64,000 nt of DNA, taken from NCBI GenBank assembly GCA_002049455.2, contig KV919126.1, positions 1 to 64,000 on the forward strand, read 5' to 3'. The position numbers and the translations under genes were made by a program. Below are positions 46,527-56,843 of this stretch, piece by piece. The notes under the pieces are model-generated. The model made no database searches and had not been told where the DNA came from. It saw only the letters and a list, made by a program, of their open reading frames with translations. Numbering within the stretch: position 1 is the first letter of the stretch; each line of letters starts with the position of its first letter. Source of the DNA: Porphyra umbilicalis (lineage: Eukaryota > Rhodophyta > Bangiophyceae > Bangiales > Bangiaceae).

Positions 46527-46927
46527 TTGGGGGGAGGGCAAGTGCGATGCGGACACGGCCCGTCAACGGTTTTCTCGTCCGTTGGAGCGACCAACCAGCT
46601 GTCGGTGAAATGGTCCGATGGACCAGAAGCGGTTGTCATTGGCAGATGGCCTGGGGTGTGACCCCGGGCGGCGCTGACGACACGTTGCATACCGCTGGGG
46701 TCACCGAGATCAGGATCTGCCGAGGCCGCGGCAGGGTCACCGCGGTGTGTGGGGCGTCGTCGAGCCGTTGCCAAGAACGTCGGTGGTGTGGTCACTCCGC
46801 CTCCCTCATCGCGGCACCGATTCCCCACCCCACCCCTGCCGACCTTAGACGACCAAGGCCTTCTCTCCCACCATCCCTCGTCGTACTCTACCACTTTTTT
46901 CCCCCTTTCTCCCCTCCGGTCGTCACC

Positions 46928-47320
46928 ATGGCCCCCGCGTTTGCCCTCACGACCGCCTTTACCGGCCGCGTGACGCTCGGCGCCCGCCCCGGCGCCTCCC
47001 TGTGCACGGCCGCGCCGCCCGCGACGGCCGCCCTCCGCATGGGCTATGACATGAATGGCAGCGGCGCAAACACGCTCGTCGGCCGCACCATCAAGTCGTC
47101 GGGGGTGGAAAAGGACACGCGCGCCTTCAAGGTCACCTTTGTGCTGCCGTCGCAGAGCCGGCTCTACACGTTCCGGGAGCTGCAGAATGTGTACACGACC
47201 AAGATCGTGCCCTTCTCCTCGTGGTACGCGGAGCAGCAGCGGATCCAAAAGATGGGCGGGAAGATTATGAAGGTGGAGCTCGCGTCGGGCTCGCAGATGC
47301 GCTCCGTTGGCAACTCCTAG
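46928..47320 (+). CDS. apcC: Phycobilisome core linker ApcC, nuclear-encoded, plastid-targeted
   Basis: A 130-residue protein. The last 65 residues are a CpcD-type linker domain very close to cyanobacterial ApcC (7.8-kDa core linker): FKVTFVLPSQSRL, FRELQNVYTTKIVPF, WYAEQQRIQKMGGKIMKVEL. It caps allophycocyanin core cylinders on the stromal side of the thylakoid. The first 60 residues are an extension absent from the bacterial protein (MAPAFALTTAFTGRVTLGAR), Ala/Thr/Arg-rich with Phe at position 5, as expected of a glaucophyte plastid transit peptide. The ATG at 46928 has a CACC context. The right end of the transposon lies about 400 bases upstream, so the promoter may be altered. No intron is seen. 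Confidence 0.92.
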   Translation: MAPAFALTTAFTGRVTLGARPGASLCTAAPPATAALRMGYDMNGSGANTLVGRTIKSSGVEKDTRAFKVTFVLPSQSRLYTFRELQNVYTTKIVPFSSWYAEQQRIQKMGGKIMKVELASGSQMRSVGNS

Positions 47321-48488
47321 GCGCACCGCGCGCGCGTGCGGCCGTGCAGGTCGATGGGGGGGGGGCGGAGCTGCGGCGGCGCTGTGGACGCGGACGGCGC
47401 GGCCGCTGTGTGGGGGGGGGCCGGCGGGGAGCGCCGGCGGGGTCTCCGTGCCGTTGCGGCGGCGCCCCGACGGTGGCCAACCGCCCGTGGTGGGTTGGAG
47501 CGGTGCTGCTCGACGCTGGTCTGGTGGGGCCTTTGAGCTGCCCGCGTGAGTTCCGACGTCTCGGCGCTCGGCAGACCGCTGCCGTGGAGCGATCTGTTGT
47601 CCGCCCGTTGTCGCAAGTTTTTCCTTTCATTGTCTTCGTGTTTTTTTTTTCCTCCTCTGTTCTCTCTCTTCCCGAGTAACCACCGTTGATATTTTTCTCG
47701 CTCGGCGTATCTGCCGCTGGTGGGCTCAGCGGTGTGTTTTGCGCGAGGCGTTGCGTGTATTTTGTCCCCTGTTGGGTAGTGTCTGTGGGTAAACTGTGGG
47801 GAGGAGCCCGCCCCTACCAGTTGACCATTGCCGTGTGACGAGGTGGGTGGGCGCGGACACCCGCATGGCATCCGCGCGCCAGTGTGAGCACCAGGCTCGT
47901 GTCGCGCTTGGGGCCAGCGAGGCAGCTCAGGAGGCGTGCGTCGTGGGTCGTGTGTCTGGGGAGGTCACTTGTGTTGCCCCTCGGTTCTCCATGACATGGC
48001 CGTACCACTCGCTCTCTGTACGCTCATACGAGCACAAAGATCGTGTTTTGATATTGCTTACATCCTTCGTCTAATGTATTCCTGTGTGTAGAGGACTCGG
48101 AGAAGGGTACGCGAGCAAGAGCAAGGCCGACCTGACTTGGGGGTTGAGCATGCGTTTCGTATTGTCACATCCTGTTCTGCCGCTTGCGCAGGCACTATCG
48201 TCCCGATCTCGAGCACACGCTTCCTGTTCATCCTCCTTGTGCTGTCACAACGACCGGCGTATGACGGCGAAGTGCACAACACGTTCTCTCGTTCTTGATC
48301 GCACGCAATCGTAAGCCCCCAAAACAGACAGAGACGCTGTACGGCCGCCCCACAAGTACCCGTCATGTTACCTTCGATGCCCTGATAATCCGCGGTACCA
48401 CGTCCGTTGCCGTCTATCTCTTCCAGGCCTGCACGCCCACTTCCCTGCCGCCCCCGCCGTATCCTCCCGTTTCGTCCAGCCGTCTGGC
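47321..48488. other. Intergenic, convergent gene ends
   Basis: 3' flanks of apcC and of the FG-GAP gene. GC falls after about 47620 (T-rich tract at 47642-47650). Nothing else recognised. Confidence 0.5.
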
Positions 48489-49799
48489 CTAGAACAGGAA
48501 GCTGAAAATCTGGAGCACGTCGCCCGACGCGCCCGCCGTCGTCAGCGACGATGCAAACGCGCCCTCCTCCAACGCCAAGCTGTCCAAGGTGTTCAGCGGC
48601 AGCGGCGCCACCGCCGAGCGGATGCGCTCCACAGTCCCCTTGCTTCCGAGGTACAGGTAGACCAAGCGGTCAGACCCGATGGTGCCGACCGCGAGCGTCT
48701 TGAGGAGGCCTGACGAGACGCCGCCAAACGCCAAGAGCCCCGCCCAGCTCTTTGGCGTCTTGTACGACTTTGGCACCCCGCCCGAGCCGGGCGTCAGCGT
48801 CACTTCCCTCTTGATGCTTCCGTCCTTGGCGAGCAGCAGCAGGTGCACGGCACCCGTGTTGCTCTTAAAGTAGGGGTCGTTGATGGCCACGTCGGGCACC
48901 CCGTCACCGTCCACGTCGCCGAGTGCGGCGACCGACGGGGCGTCTGGAACAAACTTGCCGCCCGCGTACCACGTGCCGCGGCCGCTGACGACGCCACGTA
49001 CCATCCCCCGCGATTTGGGGTTGAGCAACACAATCGCCGTGGAGCGCCAGTTGGTCGCCACGAGCAGGTCCACGTAGCCGTCGCCATTCACATCCCCCAC
49101 CGCCTCCATGGAGTAGGTGCACGAGCTGCCCTTGGGGCACCCAAACGTCGCGTCGAGGCGGATGATGGACGCGTTCTTGACGCTCCCATTCGCATTGAGG
49201 GTGATCAAAAACACGGCGCCGGTTGGCGTCGCCGCCGCGCCGCGCGCGCCGACGGGCCGAATGGTCGCGTAGATGGCCAAGTCCGCCGCCCCGTCGCCGT
49301 CAATGTCGCCAACCTTGGCGAGGCCGTCCCCAAACGTGGCGATAAACACGGCGGGGAAGAGCTTGGACAGCCGCCGGCGGAGGGGCATGGACATGGCCAC
49401 TCGCCCCAACGCTGCCGCGCGGAAGGTCCCATACTGCACCACGTACACATCATCGTCCACGCTAATCGCGAGCGCGGCGGGGCCCTTGCCGTTGGGTGCC
49501 GGCACGGACACGACGGCCGAGCCAAACTGCTCGGGCGGCGGGCACCGCCCGCCACCGCGCTTGGGGATGGTGCGGAGGACGGGCTGGGGGCCGGACTTGT
49601 CGCACACCTGCGCGTAGGTGATGTTGTCGGTGCCAATAAGGCGCGCATCTGGCAGCCCGTTGACGCGCACGGTGGGGGCGGGGAGCACCGCAGACGTTGT
49701 CGCCGCCAGGCCGGCCGCCGCCGCCAACGACAGCAGCAGCGCGGGCAGCCGCCACCGGGGGGTGGCGGCATGCCGTGTCCGCTCCGTGGATGCGGTCAT
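48489..49799 (-). CDS. Secreted FG-GAP/VCBS beta-propeller protein
   Basis: 436 residues from the ATG at 49799 (MTASTERTRH). The N-terminus has basic residues followed by a hydrophobic core (LPALLLSLAAAAGLAATTSA), a likely signal peptide. The rest carries FG-GAP-type blades with calcium-binding loops: VGDIDGDGAADLAIY, VGDVNGDGYVDLLVA and LGDVDGDGVPDVAIN, each preceded by a hydrophobic strand and followed by blade repeats with GAV.L.... This is the integrin-alpha-like propeller fold, usually extracellular and involved in binding. No transmembrane segment follows, so it is probably secreted or lumenal. The ligand is unknown. The frame is open to 49856 upstream but contains no earlier ATG. Confidence 0.8.
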   Translation of the reverse strand: MTASTERTRHAATPRWRLPALLLSLAAAAGLAATTSAVLPAPTVRVNGLPDARLIGTDNITYAQVCDKSGPQPVLRTIPKRGGGRCPPPEQFGSAVVSVPAPNGKGPAALAISVDDDVYVVQYGTFRAAALGRVAMSMPLRRRLSKLFPAVFIATFGDGLAKVGDIDGDGAADLAIYATIRPVGARGAAATPTGAVFLITLNANGSVKNASIIRLDATFGCPKGSSCTYSMEAVGDVNGDGYVDLLVATNWRSTAIVLLNPKSRGMVRGVVSGRGTWYAGGKFVPDAPSVAALGDVDGDGVPDVAINDPYFKSNTGAVHLLLLAKDGSIKREVTLTPGSGGVPKSYKTPKSWAGLLAFGGVSSGLLKTLAVGTIGSDRLVYLYLGSKGTVERIRSAVAPLPLNTLDSLALEEGAFASSLTTAGASGDVLQIFSFLF

Positions 49800-52224
49800 G
49801 ATGATACGACGAGGGGGGAGGGGGGGGGGGCGGGGGGAAAGAGGGAGGAAGGACACCCGTTACGTTGGCGAGCGTGCACTGGCTCGGCGTCCGCGTCGGC
49901 GGTCGGGGCCGGCGGCGGGCACCAAAGGGGGGAGGAGTAGACGTGTGCGACGGCGGTGGGCACGGCGGCGGCGGCCGGCGAAGGGGCGCTCCCTCCCGAC
50001 GGCACCGCAGGTCTGCAGTGCCAGAGCAGCGAAGCGGCAGACAACCGCGCCCCGCTGGGAATAGCACGTGCACGTGCCGCGGCTGTGCGAGGCCGCCGCG
50101 CTTGCCAACCGACCGACGGATGCACCGATGGCCAACGCCCCTTCCCCACACCGTGAACGCGACTGGGGTTTTGTACGCGTTGCGCCACCGCCCCCCCCCT
50201 GGCTCGCCACTTTGGTATCCTCTACCCGCGGCCGCCACGCAGCGCGGCCAAGGGGCGGCCAGGCGCGGCAGCCCCGCACGGGTGGCCCCCGCGGCTGGTT
50301 CCAAAGCGGCCCGCCGCAGCGCAAGCCGGCTCTGACCATCTGAAAGCCGCCCACCCCCGCCCCCGCCCCCCCCCCCCCAACCCCCACCCCGACGCACCTC
50401 CCTGTTGCCCGCACTGATGAGTGCGTCGGTGCCGCACCGGGCGGCGGCAGCCACGCGCCGTGCGTCTGACCGTCAGACACCCACCGACGGCGCGGTGACG
50501 GCAACGCGGGCGTGGCGCCGCCGCCCGCACGGGTGGCACACGCGCAGCGGGCGGGGCGGCTGCGTTCCCCCCCACCACCCCCCCCCCCCCCCCCCCCCCC
50601 CCCCCGCACTCTGGCGGTCTGCTGGCCCAGGCGCGGCGGCGGCGCGGCCGCCGGGCCGCGCGGCGACACGCGTTCCGCCACGCGGCCGGCGGCGCCGCGC
50701 CCGCGGGGCGGCCGCGCATGGAGGGCCCGCGGGGGCCGCCCAGAAGCCCCACGCGGCTCGTGCAAGCGGGTGTAGGTGCAGCAAGGACGACAACGCGGCA
50801 GGTGACGCGCGGAGGGGGGGTGGGGGGGGGGGGGGGGAAGGGGCCGGCCGAGGCGACACTGCCGTGGCCGGCCCACCCGACGCGGGGCACCCAGCCCGTG
50901 GGCGGCCGCGGCGCCGCGGGCGCCGCTCAGACCGCCGGCGCTGCCACGCGCGGCCGAGCGGGCGGCCCGCCCGCCCGCTCGCGGGCGCGGCGCCCGGCCA
51001 GACGGCGCGCCCTGTTGGCCGCCCCCCGCCGCGCATGCTGCCGCTGCGGCGGGCGAGGGGGGGGGGGGGTGTGTGTGTCAGGCGCGGACCGGCACGACGG
51101 GATCGCACAGCCGGGTGGGGAAGCGGCGGTGTCACCCCCCTCCAGATTGGCCGTGACGTGCCGCTCCTCGCCAAAAGCGTCAATTGCACCGCACGGCTCA
51201 GCGGCGCGGCAGGCGAGTGATGAAGGCGTGGGGATCCACAGTATACAGGACGACAATTGGTGTGATGTCGTCGATTAAAGTAGCCCCCTCCTGGTTTTCA
51301 AAAATACAGTTTCTTTTTCGAATGTTCATTTCACTCTTGGAACAAGTGCCAAATGGTGCCATCGTTCTCGGTAGGGACTGAGCCTACCGTACGAAAAGTT
51401 GTTTGTGATTACATACTTGTCGATGGTGTCTCCACCCGCCTGTCAAGGCGCCAAGCACCGCGACAGCTGACCTTTCCGTTTTGTTTACCGCTTCCCGCCG
51501 TTTCCGCGCCACTCGACCGGGCTCCCCGCCAAGCGTCGCCTGCGGGCGCCCGTGGATGCGCGCGCAACCCCGCTGCGGGGGGGGGGGGGGCGGCGGCGGC
51601 CGCGTCCGTTTGGCGATTCTGGCGGGCGCGCGCGGCCGGCGCGGCCGCCGTCGCGGGGCGCACCTGCGCGGCGCGGTGCGGGCGCCCGCGCGGCGCGCGG
51701 CACGCGCGGGCGACGGGCGGGTGGTTTGGTGGCGGCCGCGCCGGCGCGGCGCACCCGCGTGCGCCGCCGCCGCCGACGGCGGGCGCGGGCGCAGGCGCAG
51801 GCGGCGGCGCCGTCACGCCGCGCGGGCGCGTCCTCCCGCGGCCGCGGGGGGGGGTCGTAGCGGTTTGGGCGGCCACGCGCGTTTTGACGCGCGCCCCCCC
51901 GTTGGCCGCCGCGCGCCAGCCGCCGCTGCGCAGCCGCCGCCGCTGCCGCCGCTGCCGACACACCCCACCGCTCACCGGCCGTTTTCTGCGGCGGGCGTGT
52001 TGCGGGTGCCCCTTCCCCGCGCGCGCCGCCCGACCCGCCGACCGCGGTGCCGCTTCCGTCCCCCCCCCCCCCCCCACCCACCCCTTTTCCCCACCCCCCC
52101 ACCCACCCTCCAGGCGTGACACCCCCGCCACCCCCCCACCGCCCCCCTCCCCCCCCCCACCCCACACGCCGGGGCGGTGCGCGACCCCCCCCCCCCCCCC
52201 CCCCCCCACCCCACGGCGCCAACG
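49800..52224. other. Intergenic, no gene seen
   Basis: 2.4 kb between the divergent FG-GAP and coiled-coil genes. Extremely GC-rich with C runs (50579-50605, 52062-52075, 52186-52206), apart from a lower-GC stretch at 51225-51440. Long frames on both strands are compositional. Confidence 0.45.
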
Positions 52225-53377
52225 ATGAAAGGCCTCAAGGGCCTCGGCAACCGCCTCCGCCACCGCGGCCGCAGCGTGTCTGACGGCGACGACGGCGGCG
52301 GCGGCAGCGTCGATGGCGACACGTACGAGGAGCGGGCGGGGGGCGGGGCGGAGGCGTCGCTCGACGGGGGCCCCCCCCTCGGCTCGGCCGGCGTCGGCGG
52401 CGCCACGGGCGGCGACCGTGGCGGCGGCGGCGGGCGGCCGTGGCGCGCCCTCCGCCTCGCCCGCGACGCGTCCTACGCAACAACGACGAGCGCCGGGGAG
52501 TCAACGTCTGGGGGCCTCGCGTACGACCCCGACTCGGCGGACCTGTACATGAATGACCTGCCGCTCGGCGCGGCGCTGCGCGGCCTCGACGCCGTCCGCG
52601 CGCGCCTCTCCGCCCTGACCACCGCCGCGACGGCGCACAAGGCGGCGACCGAGGCGGCGGCGGTGGCGGAGCGCTCCCTCGGCGACGCCCTCGCGTCGGC
52701 CGTGCTGCGGCCGTCCCAGCCGGGCGCGGGGGGGGGGGGGAGCCTCCCGCCGGCGCCGGCGGCGGCGGCATGGACGGTGGGGGGGGCGGCGGCGGCGGCG
52801 GGGCGCCCCCCCCCCCCGCGCTCCGGGGGTACCTCCCCAAGGCGCGCGTCGACGCCGTCGGCGCCGTCGGCGGGGCGCTTGCGTCAGAGGGGGTGGCCGC
52901 CCACGCGGCGGCCGCCGCGTCCGTCGCCCCCCTCGTCGCCCTCCTCTCCGCCTTTGAGGAGCGGTACGGGCGCAAGGTGGCGCCCCTCCGCCGCCGCTAC
53001 GCAACCCAAAAGGGGGACTGGCTCCGCTGCGTGCGCGCCGCCGAGGCGGCGGGGCTCGGCGAAGGCGCGTCCCCGCCCGCCGATGACCCGGCGGGGGGGA
53101 AGGACGCGGAGCGCCGGCGGTATTATGAGGCCCTCGCGGGCGCCGCGGCGCCCGTGTGGAAGCGCACGTCGGCCGTGTTAAAGGCCGAGGCGTCAGTGTT
53201 GGCCGAGGTGACGGCGTGGAATTTGAGCCAGTGGGCCCTCGGCGTCGCCGACGGCCGGGGGGGGCCGCCGGCGGCCGCGCGCGCCTGTGGGGGGGGTGGG
53301 GGGCTCGTCGCCGCCGCCAAGGCCGTCCACATTCGGGGGGGGGGGGGGACGCGGAGAATGTGCCGCCGCCGGCGTGA
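52225..53377 (+). CDS. Coiled-coil protein, possibly BAR-like
   Basis: Starts at ATG 52225 (MKGLKGLGNRLRHRGRSVSD). After a Gly-rich stretch it reads YMNDLPLGAALRGLDAVRAR with further Ala-rich helix. In the next frame after the G-rich stretch 52727-52800 come AFEERYGRKVAPLRRRYATQ, KDAERRRYYEAL and KRTSAVLKAEASVLAEVTAW: long amphipathic helices that could form a three-helix BAR or SNX-type bundle. The frame changes in poly-G, and a second change at the 12-G run near 53337 would give a natural end, GGGGDAENVPPPA, stop at 53375-53377. Membrane-curvature binding is only a suggestion; no diagnostic motif is present. Exact exons and the 3' end are uncertain. Confidence 0.45.
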
Positions 53378-54754
53378 GGGGGGGGGGGGCGCCCCACCCG
53401 CGGGGGGGGGGTCGGCGCTGCGGCCGGCGGCCGGGGGGGCGTCGGCACCGCCCACGCGGCGGGTGGGTGGTCGGGGCACGTGTGCCTGGCGGCGGCGCGG
53501 CGCGCGCGTCGGCGCCGCCGTCGACGTGTGTGCGTGCGGGCGTGGGGGCAGGGGGGGGGGGGGGGGGGGGGTCGCGCGCCCGTGCTTTGATTTGTTTCTG
53601 CTCGTCGCTTTTTTATCTATATGCCGCGCGCGCGGGCACGTGTCGGGTTTGTGTGGTGCGGGGTGGTGGGAGCGGGAGCTGCTCCGGCGGGCTCTGCCGC
53701 GGCGTGAGGGTGGGTCGTCGAGCACCCGCGGACGGACGCTGTGTGGTCCACGCGGGGGCGGGGTGTGAAACGGAGCCGCGGGGTGCACGTGCGGAACCGT
53801 CTGTCCTCGCCGCCTAGAGTGCGTGAGCGGCGCATCGGGTGCGCGCTGTTTCGACTCGAGCGTCCTTCCCTGCAGTATCTTTGAAGAGATGGAACAGGTG
53901 CGTCGCCATCGCATGCGGCGCTGCTGGATGAGTTGTGGGGTCGACACCACATCAACGACAGCATCGTAGGTAGGCACTCCATCCACCAGCCTTTAGTCGA
54001 TGTTGCGACACGGAGCGACAACGGTGGAAACCCGTTGCCGGCGACCACCCACGTGGTCAGCAGAGGACGGTACTACTCCCTCCATCGGCGTACTGGACGG
54101 TCGTGTGCATGTACGGCCAGTTGCAACGCGCATCTCACACTCACGCAGCAGGCGTGGCTTCCAGAGGAAGCAGCAGGTGAGAAAAACAACAGGGGTTCGG
54201 GGCTGACGCGGGAGGTCGGCCAACGCCACACGCGTTCGCCAATCAGAGCTCAACAGAGCTGCGGGTGCCAGCCCGTTGTCGCTCAAGAGGAAGCAACAGG
54301 GAGAAGACAAGTGCAGGGATTCGGGGCCGTCAAGGGAGGTCGGCCACAAACAAACGGACGGCAAAATGCGCCCATCAGAGCCGACCATCGACGCCGAGCT
54401 GCACGTCCCCACCGCCGATACACGCGCACCACTGCATGCACGGGCATGGGCAGTAAAAGAGGGAACATATTGATATCACCTAGAGGAGGTGCGTCGCCAG
54501 AGGCGATAGCCAAGCCGAAAGCACAACCAGGTGATCAAAACGAGGGGGCAAGGAGACATACGCCGCGAGCACGAGCAGCCACCATGCACACAGGTGCGAC
54601 ACACACGGAAACCGTAGCCACCCCCGCGTTCTCCAGACGCCCGCCAAAGGGAGCCGCGGACAAGAGCAAAACGACAGACAACCAAGAGAGCACGTAGAAC
54701 AAGACGAAAAAAGAGAGAATAAAACACCCCACCCGCCGCTCACACCCGCGCACC
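53378..54754. other. Intergenic, no gene seen
   Basis: 3' flanks of the coiled-coil gene and of the PP6 gene. The G-rich part ends at about 53570; the remainder is moderately GC-rich. Contains the duplication at 54165-54352. Confidence 0.45.
54165..54352. repeat. Diverged tandem duplication, about 125-bp period
   Basis: 54165-54235 and 54288-54352 share GAGGAAGCA.CAGG, GATTCGGGG/GTTCGGGGC and GGGAGGTCGGCCA in the same order. Confidence 0.6.
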
Positions 54755-55675
54755 TTACAAAAAGTAGGGGATTTGGCTCTTGGGCACAGTCGCAGACGAG
54801 TGCTCCACAGCGTCTTCCTTGAAGATCTTGAATTCCCTGTTGAGCTTGTCGTCAAAGCTCATGATGGCCGCCACGTTGCCGCACCGGTAGCAGTAGTTGG
54901 GCGCCGACCAAACGGTGACGATGGTGTCGCCCTCAAACATGTACTTGTACCCCTCCTGGACCAGCTGGTGGGCGCGGCAGATGAGGTCCAGCCGGTTGAT
55001 CTCGTTGAACTCGGCGGTGACGCGGGAGCCAAAGAGCCACCCCGCGCCGCGCGGACTCACCGCCCACGTCTCCACCTCCTCTGGGTCCGACCACACGAGG
55101 TCGCACATGGCGCCCTCGGGGGGGATCTCCTGCCGCCGGTCAATGGTGCGGATCTGGTCGAGCGTCCGAATGTCGGGCGACAGCCCGCCGTGGACGCACA
55201 AGACAACGCCGTCGATCAGCGCCGCAATCGTCAGGTAGTCAAACACCTCGCAGCAGTACTTCCACGCGTTGGCCGTCCCATACTTGCGTTGGCACTCGTC
55301 GTAAAAGCCGTACACCTGGGTGATCTGGCGGGACTCGTGGTTCCCCCGCAGCAGCGTCATGTGCGACGGCCAGCGCGCCTTGAGGCACAGGAGCAGGGTA
55401 AACGTCTCGAGCGAGTTGTACCCGCGGTCGACAAAGTCGCCCATAAAGATATAGTTGGTCGACGGCACGTCCCCGCCCGTGCGGAACAGCTCGAGCAGGT
55501 CGTGGAACTGGCCGTGGATGTCCCCACACACCGTCACGGGCGACCGCACCGGCTGCACGTTGGACTCCTCAATGAGCAGCTCCTTGACATAGTCGCACAG
55601 CTGCTTGAGGTCCCACTCGGCGAGGTGCTCGCCGCGCCGCACCTTTGTGATCCAGTTGTCCAAGTCGAGCCCCAT
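54755..55675 (-). CDS. PP6/Sit4-type serine/threonine phosphatase catalytic subunit
   Basis: 306 residues, the usual length (human PPP6C has 305). All PPP-family metal and catalytic motifs are present in order: [75 protein letters not shown] and [11 protein letters not shown]. It ends in the methylatable YFL carboxy-terminus of PP2A-group enzymes. PP6 rather than PP4 is favoured by [47 protein letters not shown]-like TANAWKYC and [11 protein letters not shown]. It would act in the cytosol and nucleus with SAPS-type regulatory subunits. The ATG at 55675 ([12 protein letters not shown]) aligns with the family start; the open frame upstream is low complexity. Confidence 0.93.
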   Translation of the reverse strand: MGLDLDNWITKVRRGEHLAEWDLKQLCDYVKELLIEESNVQPVRSPVTVCGDIHGQFHDLLELFRTGGDVPSTNYIFMGDFVDRGYNSLETFTLLLCLKARWPSHMTLLRGNHESRQITQVYGFYDECQRKYGTANAWKYCCEVFDYLTIAALIDGVVLCVHGGLSPDIRTLDQIRTIDRRQEIPPEGAMCDLVWSDPEEVETWAVSPRGAGWLFGSRVTAEFNEINRLDLICRAHQLVQEGYKYMFEGDTIVTVWSAPNYCYRCGNVAAIMSFDDKLNREFKIFKEDAVEHSSATVPKSQIPYFL

Positions 55676-56843
55676 GGCGGGCACCGCCCGCCGCCACGCG
55701 GCCGCAACCGCCGGCGAGGATACGGGGAAAGGAAACGGGAGGTGCGGGGGGGCGGGGTGGGGGATAAACGATCCGCCAACCCACACGCACCGGCGCACGC
55801 GGCAACGGCCCCACCCGGCCGGGTGGCGGCGGCCCGCCGACTGCCCGCACCCGCGCCGGCCCCGCGCACTCCCCAAGACACCCCCCGCGCGGCGGCGGCG
55901 GTCGGCGTCCGACCCGAGAGCGCACGCGCGCACGCACACGGTGGCGGACCGCACGACAACGGTGTGTCGGCCTCGCGTGCCGACCCCCACCACCGCCACG
56001 CCGGTTACACGCCCGCCGCGTGGTGGGAGCGCCGCCCGCACGCGGCTGATGCGTGCGCGGGGCGCGGGGACCGCAGCGACCGGCAGGCACCCTTCCCCCG
56101 TCCCGCCGCCCCACACCCGGGTGTACCCCCGCGCGCCGCAGCGACACGTGTGCAACGGTTCGGTGGCACGCGCGGCTGCGTACCGACGACCCCGCCGCAC
56201 CGCACACACCGCGCCGCTGACGGCACACGGGTGCCGTGTACCCACACCGCCACACCGACCGCCGCCCCCGCCCAACGGCTTGATGGCGGTGGAGACCGCT
56301 GCCCGTCGCTACACGCAAGCGGCACGGGTGACGCACCGCTCCGCACCCACCGCCCGCGTCCAGGCACACCCCCGCACCGGCCCGTCACCGACAAAAAAAG
56401 CGCTACAGAAGCGTACCGCGGCTCGCGGGGGGGCGACAGATGGGGTCGTTTGGGCGGCTGCGTCGCCGCGGCCGACCAGCCGAGGCGCCGTGTCACGCCG
56501 ACAGCACAGCCCCCGCGAGCCCTGACTACTGTACTGTCTTCCAGCCCGTCCCGCAAGTGCAGCAGCAGACTGGCCCCATTTTCCCCAACTCCCAGCCGTC
56601 TGACAGTACACGCTGTTGGCGCTTTTGGTTCGGCATCCAGATAAATCTGCTCTGTCGATAGAGCGGATCAATCGCACATATACTTACATTCAACACGTCA
56701 AGACAGCTGGATCGCGACGGCCACCAAGACAAGACACCCCCTCTGCGCTGACCGCATCGTGCTCCGCCGCGCGTCCCACCGCACCCCGTCGTGCTGGCTC
56801 CGACTCGCGCTGCCGCCCCCACGACCCCGCCTCGCATGGCGTG
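55676..56843. other. Divergent promoter region of the PP6 and TFB2 genes
   Basis: 1.2 kb of GC-rich sequence separating two divergent start codons. GC is lower from 56520 to 56720, nearer TFB2. No gene recognised. Confidence 0.5.

Noticed and set aside
50579-52210. Long C/G homopolymers as possible quadruplex or regulatory elements
   Set aside because: They are widespread in this genome and run lengths may be unreliable, so no specific function is supported.
54773-56644. 623-residue plus-strand frame opposite the PP6 gene
   Set aside because: Antisense shadow of a highly conserved phosphatase.
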